5,312 nucleotides of DNA from Blastocatellia bacterium (GTDB lineage: Bacteria > Acidobacteriota > Blastocatellia > Chloracidobacteriales > JADJPF01). The notes under the pieces were generated by a model. It had not been told where the DNA came from. It worked only from the letters and a program-made list of their open reading frames with translations, and did not search any database. Where the stretch lies: assembly GCA_023265235.1 (NCBI GenBank), contig JAHFUF010000414.1:1-5312 (forward strand), read 5' to 3'. Made by a program: the position numbers and the translations under genes. Positions 1-5,312 of the stretch are shown here, one piece after another. Numbering within the stretch: position 1 is the stretch's first letter; each line of letters starts with the position of its first letter.

Positions 1-104
1 TTGAAACATAATGTGTTAGTGTTAAGCGGCGCACATGGGTAGACACCTTGGTTTGCCCTTCTTATAAAAATGGTAAAGGTTAGATTTTTGATGGTGTAGT
101 CATA
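1..104 (+). other. Upstream region with possible 3' end of a preceding gene
   Basis: Frame 1 is open from the window edge to a TAG at 40-42 and would encode only 13 residues (LKHNVLVLSGAHG); the other two forward frames meet stops within the first 11 bases. This could be the tail of an upstream gene, which in related operons is often a receptor or a CheW, but 13 residues carry no recognisable motif and it may equally be non-coding. The first 60 bases look somewhat richer in GC than the genes that follow. No strong terminator hairpin with a T-run is visible, so read-through from an upstream gene into cheR is possible. Confidence 0.25.
40..68 (+). promoter_or_regulatory. Putative sigma70-type promoter for the che operon
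   Basis: A -35-like TAGACA (40-45) is separated by 17 bases from a -10-like TATAAA (63-68). The hexamers match the consensus at five of six positions each, and the spacing is optimal. Transcription would begin near 75, leaving a leader of about 30 bases before the cheR ATG. AT-rich DNA produces such matches by chance, and the operon may really be expressed from further upstream, so this is a candidate only. Confidence 0.35.
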
Positions 105-956
105 ATGGTTTTGCCAAAACCGTCGATATCTAATAATGAGTTCCTTATCTGGCAGTTGTTAATTGAAGAACGCTGTGGTCTTTATTTTAGAGCAAACAAA
201 AGCGAATACTTAAGCTCTAAACTTTGGCAAAGGACAAAATTATTAGGTATTGAAACTTACAACAACTACTATAACTATATTGTCTTTAATCCTGGAGGAA
301 AACAGGAGTGGGAAAAACTAATTGAGTTACTAGTAGTTAATGAGACTAGTTTTTTCCGACATAGCTCTTCTTTTGATGCTTTAGCAAATTCTATTATTCC
401 TAAACTGCTAAAGGATACGAGTAAGGCTAAAACTCCTATAAAAGCTTGGAGCGCAGGCTGTGCAACAGGTGAAGAAGCTTATTCAATAGCAATGACGCTA
501 CTAGACTTGTCCGAGGCTCATAACTTAGAGGTGATTGTACTAGGTACAGATATTAGCGAGTTGGTTTTAGAAAAAGCAAGAAATGGCGTTTATAAGCCAA
601 CAGTACTTAAACAAATACCTCCTTATTATAAAGAAAAATATCTAGATTTTGTAAAAGAAGGGGTTGATTATCTTTACAAAATCAAGAGTAAAGTAAAAAG
701 TATAGTTAAATTTACTAAAGTCAATCTTAACAGGTTAATAGATTATTCCATTCCAGAACAAGATATTATTTTTTGTCAAAATGTTTTGATCTATTTTCAG
801 CACCAACAACAAATTAAGCTTATTACAGAACTGAGCCAAAGGCTCACTTTAGGTGGTTTTCTTTTTTTAGGCCCAGGAGAGGTTGTAGAACTTAAAGTAG
901 AAGGTCTACAAAAACTGGCAATTGATGATTGTTTAATCTATCAACGTATCAAGTAA
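105..956 (+). CDS. cheR: CheR-type chemoreceptor glutamate O-methyltransferase
   Basis: This 283-residue cytoplasmic enzyme would use S-adenosylmethionine to methylate glutamate side chains on chemoreceptors, the adaptation step that CheB reverses. Residues about 10-65 form the helical CheR N-terminal domain, and the catalytic domain follows. Visible family motifs are NETSFFR at 79-85 (R85 equivalent to the conserved catalytic-site Arg), the SAM-binding loop WSAGCATGEEAYS at 115-127, the acidic SAM ligand D149 in GTDIS, and CQNVLIYF at 224-231, where the usual CRN is CQN. Length is normal for CheR, with no fused TPR or other domain. ATG 105 is the only standard start after the in-frame TAG at 81-83. 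Its ribosome site is weak, at best GGTG at 93-96. It is first in the visible operon, 14 bases before cheA. By position it corresponds to pilK of Pil-Chp systems. The family call is secure; the receptor it modifies is not in the window. Confidence 0.96.
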   Translation: MVLPKPSISNNEFLIWQLLIEERCGLYFRANKSEYLSSKLWQRTKLLGIETYNNYYNYIVFNPGGKQEWEKLIELLVVNETSFFRHSSSFDALANSIIPKLLKDTSKAKTPIKAWSAGCATGEEAYSIAMTLLDLSEAHNLEVIVLGTDISELVLEKARNGVYKPTVLKQIPPYYKEKYLDFVKEGVDYLYKIKSKVKSIVKFTKVNLNRLIDYSIPEQDIIFCQNVLIYFQHQQQIKLITELSQRLTLGGFLFLGPGEVVELKVEGLQKLAIDDCLIYQRIK

Positions 957-962
957 GGGGGT
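955..962 (+). promoter_or_regulatory. Strong ribosome binding site of cheA
   Basis: AAGGGGGT matches the ideal AAGGAGGT at seven of eight bases and ends 8 bases before ATG 971, overlapping the cheR stop codon (954-956). This selects ATG 971 over the in-frame ATGs at 983 and 995. It is by far the best ribosome site in the window, while cheR, cheB and cheW have weak ones, suggesting the kinase is translated efficiently on its own. Confidence 0.8.
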
Positions 963-970
963 AATAGTAG

Positions 971-3898
971 ATGATTAATGGAATGGATAAGGAAATGTTG
1001 TCGGCTTTCGTTGAGGAAGTGAAAAGTTATTTACCTACAATGCTTGACTCTATTGAGAATTTCAAAAAAGACCCTACCCGACTAGGTGATTTAGACCAAG
1101 CTAAAAGACTTTTTCACTTAATAAAAGGCTCAACCTCTATGGTAGGCTATTCTTCACTAAGCCATATGGCTTATTTTGCTGAAGATATTTTAGATAAAGT
1201 TGCTAAAGGCAATATTCTTTTAAATCAAAACTTGGTCAATCTTTTACAACAAACAATTTTTCAAATAGAGGTTTACCTAGATGGTATTGGGACAAATAAT
1301 CTAAATGAAAAAAGAATTTTCTTAGAAGTATTTAAGGGCTTTAGAAGGTTTAAGAACCTACCAGAAGAATTAGATGAAATAGAATTTGAAAAATTATTGC
1401 CTAATCAATTAGAAACCAGAGAAACACTAGGCTTTGAATCTTTTGATATGGAATCTCCCATCATCAGCCCTGTTGATTTCAGTGTTAATATAGAACAAAT
1501 TGTTCCAGAACTATTAGAAGTATTTTTTGAAGAAGCTGAGGAACATATACAAAATATTTCTAAAATCCTTTTACTACTCGAAGAAAAGCCAGACCAAAGA
1601 GAGTTGCTCCAAGAACTACGCCGTAGGGTACATACTCTTAAAGGTGCAGCAGGTACAGCAGGGTTTAACTCACTTAGCCACCTTTTACACAAAGCAGAAG
1701 ACCTATTAGATATAACCTATGATCATAACTTGGTTATTTCTGCTGATGCTTTAAATACTTTGCTAAGTACTTCTGAGTTTTTGGAAAAAAGCTTTCATCA
1801 AAATGACAGTAACCTTAATAAAAAAATGGAGCAGCTTTATACTGATTATATAGGGTTAATTGAACGCCTTCCTATAGATCAACTACCAGTAAATGAGTTG
1901 CCATTAAAAGCTTTACCAGAAGATATTGACGTAGAAAAAGTAAAAAACCTTACTAGAAACCTAGCTACTACAGGAGAAGAAATAGAAAAATCTGTAGCCC
2001 TTTCTGACACTCTTCAAGGCCAATCTAATAGTATTCGAGTGTCTATAGGAAAAATAGATGACCTAGTTAAATTAGCTAGCGAAAGTGTAGTTAATAGGTC
2101 TGGGTTTGAGCAGTATTTTAGAAATCTTACTAAAGACATAGACGAATTAAAGTTAAATATTGGCCGCCTATATCGTGTAGTAGGAAAGTTAGAAAAAGAA
2201 TATGAAACCAATACTTTAGGTAAAGGAATGTTTGCTTTTTCTGGTCTGATGCCTACAGATAAGTTTGTAAAGCCTCAAAGTAATTTTTATGGTTTTGATG
2301 AGTTAGAATTTGATAGATATACCGAGTTTCATATTATTATGAGAGAGTTAACTGAAGCAATGGGCGATATGAACTCTATATCTAATGACCTTAATAACAC
2401 TGCGGCAGATTTTGATAGCTATCTTACTAGTTCTGGTCAGTTAAATAGCGATATACAAGACAAATTGATGCAATTAAGAATGGTACCATTTGCAACTATT
2501 GTATCTAAGCTAATAAGAACAGTTAAAGTTACTGCCCAAACTCAAGGAAAACAAACCTCAGTGTTATTTGAAGGTGAAAAAGTAGAAATAGACAAAATGG
2601 TACTAGAAGAATTAGCAGACCCTCTATTACACATTCTTAGAAATGCTGTTGATCATGGAATAGAACCTCCTGCACTACGACAAGTTGTTGGTAAAAACCC
2701 TAAAGGCGAAATAAAAATAAAAGCCTTCTATGATTCTGCTCAAATTGTACTCCAGATTAGTGATGATGGCAGAGGAATAGATCCTAATAGTATTCGTAGT
2801 ACAGCTATAAGTAAGGGTTTTCTTTTAGAAGCAGAAGCTAATAACCTAACGGATAAAGAGCTTTTCTCACTTTTATTCTTTCCTGGGTTTAGTACTGCTC
2901 AACAGATAAGCGAAATTTCTGGTCGTGGAGTAGGACTTGATGTTGTAAAATCCGTAATTAGTAAAATGAAAGGTACTGTTACCCTAGACTCTCAACTAGG
3001 GCAAGGAACAACTTTTACTATTCGTTTACCTCTCACATTGGCTGTAATCAAAGTTATATTAGTCAGATCTAATGAACAAACTTTAGCCGTTCCTCTCTCC
3101 TATGTTACAAGAATCTTACGAATAGAAGAAAATCAATTAGAAAATATTGGTCAAAGAGTATTTCTTAGATTAGATGATGATAATGAAATATATCCATTAC
3201 ACCATCTAAGCGATTTATTGAAACTAGGACAGCATACTAGTGAAAGCTTTGAGCGTATGCCTGTGTTAGTTGTAAACCTTGGTTCAGGGACTATTGCTTT
3301 AGTAGTAGATAAACTCTTAGAAGCAAAAGAAATTGTTGTCAAATCTATGGGTAGCCTACTGAAAAAAGTTCATGGTGTTTTTGGCGCAACTTTAATGGGT
3401 GATGGAAATGTTGTAATGATAGTCAATCCTAACGAGTTACTCAAAGATACTACAAATAGACATGCTCAATTAAGAAAGATAGAAAGCCACTTACCAATCG
3501 CACAAATTAAAAACAGAACATTAAATATCTTAATTGTTGATGACTCTCTTAGTATGCGACGTACACTTTCAGAGTTGGTAAAAATAATGGGATGGAATCC
3601 AACAGAGGCTAAAGACGGTGTAGAAGCCTTAGAAACAATACAATCCTTATCAATAAAACCTGATGTTATTATTTTAGACATAGAAATGCCTAGAATGGAT
3701 GGCTATGAGCTTACATCGGTTTTAAGAGCAGATCCCTCTTGTCAACACATCCCTATTATTATGTTAACTTCCCGCTCAGAAGAAAAACATAGAAGAAAGG
3801 CTTTTGAAGTTGGTGCTACAGAATATTTAGTTAAACCTTATGAAGAACAGGTATTAATTAATTTAATCTCAAAACTGTCTACTAAAAGTTCTTACTAG
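971..3898 (+). CDS. cheA: Hybrid CheA histidine kinase with two Hpt domains and a C-terminal receiver (ChpA/PilL-like)
   Basis: This 975-residue cytoplasmic kinase is the core of the chemosensory array. Domains in order: Hpt1 (about 5-105, phosphorylatable H49 in HLIKG); Hpt2 (about 178-275, H221 in HTLKG); a linker with four LPxxx pentads (300-319); a long, probably coiled-coil dimerisation region (about 352-515); an ATPase domain (about 515-685) with N box N558 (RNAVDHG), DDGRGID at 598-604, FPGFSTA at 637-643, GRGVGLD at 651-657 and GQGTTF at 677-682; a CheW-like regulatory domain (about 688-825); and a receiver (about 851-970) with D857/D858, phospho-acceptor D903, T933 and K955-P956. All key catalytic residues are intact. 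No CheY-binding P2 domain is recognisable. It is longer than classical CheA (about 650 residues) because of the extra Hpt, extended dimerisation region and receiver. The block at 442-450 (FDELEFDRY) resembles ChpA and cyanobacterial PilL-type kinases. The fused receiver may act as an internal phosphate sink or output. Kinase identity is certain; the type IV pilus assignment is inferred. Confidence 0.97.
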   Translation: MINGMDKEMLSAFVEEVKSYLPTMLDSIENFKKDPTRLGDLDQAKRLFHLIKGSTSMVGYSSLSHMAYFAEDILDKVAKGNILLNQNLVNLLQQTIFQIEVYLDGIGTNNLNEKRIFLEVFKGFRRFKNLPEELDEIEFEKLLPNQLETRETLGFESFDMESPIISPVDFSVNIEQIVPELLEVFFEEAEEHIQNISKILLLLEEKPDQRELLQELRRRVHTLKGAAGTAGFNSLSHLLHKAEDLLDITYDHNLVISADALNTLLSTSEFLEKSFHQNDSNLNKKMEQLYTDYIGLIERLPIDQLPVNELPLKALPEDIDVEKVKNLTRNLATTGEEIEKSVALSDTLQGQSNSIRVSIGKIDDLVKLASESVVNRSGFEQYFRNLTKDIDELKLNIGRLYRVVGKLEKEYETNTLGKGMFAFSGLMPTDKFVKPQSNFYGFDELEFDRYTEFHIIMRELTEAMGDMNSISNDLNNTAADFDSYLTSSGQLNSDIQDKLMQLRMVPFATIVSKLIRTVKVTAQTQGKQTSVLFEGEKVEIDKMVLEELADPLLHILRNAVDHGIEPPALRQVVGKNPKGEIKIKAFYDSAQIVLQISDDGRGIDPNSIRSTAISKGFLLEAEANNLTDKELFSLLFFPGFSTAQQISEISGRGVGLDVVKSVISKMKGTVTLDSQLGQGTTFTIRLPLTLAVIKVILVRSNEQTLAVPLSYVTRILRIEENQLENIGQRVFLRLDDDNEIYPLHHLSDLLKLGQHTSESFERMPVLVVNLGSGTIALVVDKLLEAKEIVVKSMGSLLKKVHGVFGATLMGDGNVVMIVNPNELLKDTTNRHAQLRKIESHLPIAQIKNRTLNILIVDDSLSMRRTLSELVKIMGWNPTEAKDGVEALETIQSLSIKPDVIILDIEMPRMDGYELTSVLRADPSCQHIPIIMLTSRSEEKHRRKAFEVGATEYLVKPYEEQVLINLISKLSTKSSY
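1868..1927 (+). repeat. Four LPxxx pentapeptide repeats in the CheA linker
   Basis: Residues 300-319 of the kinase read as LPIDQ, LPVNE, LPLKA, LPEDI: four consecutive five-residue units, each starting Leu-Pro. At the DNA level the period is 15 bases, but the Leu-Pro codons differ in every unit (cttcct, ctacca, ttgcca, ttacca), so it is not a fresh slippage product. It lies after Hpt2 and before the dimerisation region, where classical CheA has its P2 domain and flexible linkers. Its function is unknown; an extended spacer that lets the Hpt domains reach the ATPase is the simplest guess. Confidence 0.75.
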
Positions 3899-3906
3899 AG
3901 AATTCA

Positions 3907-5049
3907 ATGAGTAGCAAAACACGAGTACTAATTGCCGATGACTCTAAGTTTATTTGTAGTCTTTTGACTAGCTATTTGCAGTCTGATCCAGAAATTGAAG
4001 TGGTGGCAATAGCTAAAAATGGTAAAGAGGTAGTAGAAAAGGTAAAAGCTCTTCGACCTGATGTAATAACTCTTGACCTAGAAATGCCTATAATGAGCGG
4101 GCTAGAAGCCATTGATAAAATTATGGCTGAGACTCCTACTCCAACAATTGTTATTACTGGCGTTAGTACTCAAGATGCTAACAGTACCCTACAAGCCATT
4201 AACTTAGGTGCTGTAGATTTTATTTTTAAGTATGTTCCTGGGTCAAACTTAAACCCACAACAACTATTTCGAGAAATTGTTGTAAAAGTAAAAGCTGCGG
4301 CAAAAACTAAATTGATTCGCTCTTTAAGAAACAGACTTAATGATAACGATTCTTATATTAAGACTAATATCCCTAGTAAAATCACTCCTGTCAGTACTAA
4401 AGTAGCTGACAAACAATCTCTGTCTGAAAGATATTCTTTATTGCCTGGAGGGGTTGTTGTTATTGGTGCATCTACTGGAGGGCCAATTGCCATTAGAGAG
4501 CTTTTAACTGAGCTACCAGAAACATTTCCTTCTGCAATATTGATTATTCAACATATACCAGCTAGTTTTACAAAAGTTTTGGCAGCACAGCTAAACCGAC
4601 AGGTACCAATTGAGGTTAAAGAAGCTCAAGAAGGAGATAAATTAAAAGCTGGTCAAGTTTTAGTTGCTCCTGGAGGGTTTCATACAATTATTACTCCTGA
4701 TTCCCAAATAAAACTTACTAGTGGAGTAGAAATAGAAAGTCATATACCTTCTATTGACGTTACAATGCAATCAGTAGCGCAAGTTTACGGCAGGCTTACT
4801 AAAGGCATTTTATTGACAGGTATGGGTAAGGATGGATGCCAAGGGTTACTGGCTATTCATTCAAAAGGAGGCACTACTTTTGCGCAAGATGCGGACAGTT
4901 GTGTAATTAATGGTATGCCTCAAAGTGCTATTGAACTCAATGTAGTTGACTATATTGCTAGTCCTAAAAATATTGCAGCGCTTCTGGTAAAACAGCTTTT
5001 ACCAAGAGTGAAACCTAATCTTTCTACTAAAGATAATGAAAATATTTAA
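3907..5049 (+). CDS. cheB: CheB receptor methylesterase/deamidase with N-terminal receiver
   Basis: This 380-residue cytoplasmic protein would hydrolyse receptor glutamyl methyl esters (and often deamidate glutamines), opposing CheR; phosphorylation of its receiver by CheA normally activates it. The receiver (about 4-125) has acidic D11/D12, phospho-acceptor D57 in LDLEMP, T84 and K108. After K108 the usual Pro is replaced by Tyr-Val (FKYVP). A polar linker (about 130-178) leads to the catalytic domain, with the triad S189 in GASTGG, H216 in QHIP and D309 in TGMGKDG, plus the PSIDV segment at 281-285. All catalytic residues are present and the length is close to the usual 350 or so. ATG 3907 follows cheA by 8 bases; the ribosome site is weak (AGAG at 3897-3900, overlapping the cheA stop), so translation is probably coupled to cheA. 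Its position matches chpB of Pil-Chp clusters. The function call is secure. Confidence 0.96.
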   Translation: MSSKTRVLIADDSKFICSLLTSYLQSDPEIEVVAIAKNGKEVVEKVKALRPDVITLDLEMPIMSGLEAIDKIMAETPTPTIVITGVSTQDANSTLQAINLGAVDFIFKYVPGSNLNPQQLFREIVVKVKAAAKTKLIRSLRNRLNDNDSYIKTNIPSKITPVSTKVADKQSLSERYSLLPGGVVVIGASTGGPIAIRELLTELPETFPSAILIIQHIPASFTKVLAAQLNRQVPIEVKEAQEGDKLKAGQVLVAPGGFHTIITPDSQIKLTSGVEIESHIPSIDVTMQSVAQVYGRLTKGILLTGMGKDGCQGLLAIHSKGGTTFAQDADSCVINGMPQSAIELNVVDYIASPKNIAALLVKQLLPRVKPNLSTKDNENI

Positions 5050-5052
5050 ATT

Positions 5053-5312
5053 ATGATTACCAATAAACAAGCACAATTAATAAACTTTGCTCTAGGTGAA
5101 CAAGTTTTTTCTTTAGAGCTATCCTGTGTCCATAGCATATTAGGGGCTGAATCTATACATCTAGAAAACGGCCCAAATGGCCAAGTAGGCTGGTTAGCAG
5201 CTAAGCCAAAACCTATTACTGTCTATAGCCTTGCTAATCAATTTATGCAAAAACAGTCTGGTCTTGGCCCAGTAGTTGTCCTAAATAATTCTCAGAATAA
5301 ACAAGCTTTTAT
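5053..5312 (+). CDS. cheW: Divergent CheW-like adaptor, 5' part only
   Basis: An open frame starts at ATG 5053 and runs off the window after 86 complete codons; a full CheW is usually about 150-170 residues, so half or more is missing. CheW proteins are small cytoplasmic scaffold proteins that link receptors to CheA. The start (INFALGEQVFSLEL, 10-23) fits the first strands of the fold. NGPNGQVGWLAAKPKPITV at 39-57 aligns without gaps to the region that in E. coli CheW reads (from memory) NTPSFIKGVTNLRGVIVPI. The Asn-x-Pro and Gly are kept, but the conserved Arg-Gly is Lys-Pro (K51-P52). VVVLNN at 74-79 fits the following strand. It lies 3 bases after the cheB stop in the same frame, without a clear ribosome site, so translation likely depends on re-initiation after cheB. 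Position parallels chpC. It could be a true adaptor for a specialised receptor set or a degenerate paralogue; a second, canonical cheW may lie outside. Confidence 0.82.
   Translation, partial: MITNKQAQLINFALGEQVFSLELSCVHSILGAESIHLENGPNGQVGWLAAKPKPITVYSLANQFMQKQSGLGPVVVLNNSQNKQAF

Noticed and set aside
36..60. Possible hairpin GGT-AGAC-ACC in the upstream region
   Set aside because: The stem is only three pairs, has no T-run after it, and overlaps the putative -35 element; too weak to call a terminator or riboswitch.
1405..1692. Open frame of 95 codons on the minus strand inside cheA, and similar ones at 2014-2211, 3151-3342 and 3466-3681
   Set aside because: They lie wholly opposite well-conserved kinase domains, have Ser-rich, low-complexity translations without known motifs, and are expected shadows of the coding strand.
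1527..1709. 60-codon + strand open frame overlapping Hpt2
   Set aside because: It is out of frame with the clearly conserved Hpt2 domain, and its Lys/Tyr-rich translation resembles nothing known.
2216..2230. Possible internal start at ATG 2228 with AGGT and AAGGA just upstream, giving a kinase lacking both Hpts
   Set aside because: The purine run is either abutting the ATG or only a partial match, the start falls in the middle of the dimerisation region, and no such short form is known for this class.
3900..3905. GAATTC palindrome between cheA and cheB
   Set aside because: A single six-base palindrome in AT-rich DNA is expected by chance and nothing links it to regulation.
1..5312. Search for CRISPR arrays, tRNA or rRNA genes, insertion sequences or defence genes
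   Set aside because: No regularly spaced direct repeats, RNA-gene folds, inverted terminal repeats or transposase motifs were seen; almost the whole window is coding for chemosensory proteins.

Overview
The window is a compact, AT-rich (roughly mid-30s % GC by eye), gene-dense piece of a bacterial chemosensory operon. All genes are on the + strand in the order cheR - cheA (hybrid) - cheB - cheW, and the last is cut by the window edge. Intergenic gaps are 14, 8 and 3 bases, with no terminator or internal promoter that I can recognise, so the genes almost certainly share one transcript. The organism cannot be named from this alone. Low GC, Shine-Dalgarno-type signals and this kinase architecture would fit a low-GC Gram-negative-type lineage (a cyanobacterium- or Acidobacteriota-like relative, for example), but that is inference.

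Layout. Positions 1-104 are a short upstream stretch holding at most the last 13 codons of a preceding gene and a plausible sigma70-like promoter. CheR, at 105-956, is the SAM-dependent receptor glutamate methyltransferase. At 971-3898 lies a 975-residue CheA-type histidine kinase with two intact Hpt domains, a long dimerisation region, an ATPase domain, a CheW-like domain and a C-terminal receiver. CheB, at 3907-5049, has a receiver followed by a methylesterase/deamidase domain. From 5053 to the edge runs the first 86 codons of a divergent CheW-like adaptor.

How they work together. Receptors (not in this window) would control CheA autophosphorylation through CheW-type adaptors. Phosphate passes from the Hpt histidines (H49, H221) to receivers, here the fused C-terminal receiver (D903) and the CheB receiver (D57). 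CheR and CheB methylate and demethylate the receptors for adaptation. Gene order and kinase features resemble the pilK-chpA-chpB-chpC block of type IV pilus (Pil-Chp, 'Tfp class') systems more than a flagellar che operon: multiple Hpts, no recognisable P2 CheY-binding domain, a long dimerisation region with an 'FDxLExDRY'-like block, and a fused receiver. Control of twitching or another surface behaviour is therefore the favoured but unproven reading.

The families are all known. The points worth a second look are details: a four-unit LPxxx pentad in the kinase linker, a clear Hpt duplication, loss of the Arg-Gly contact motif in the CheW-like protein, a changed Lys-Pro motif in the CheB receiver, and cheB and cheW lying in the same frame separated only by a stop and one codon.
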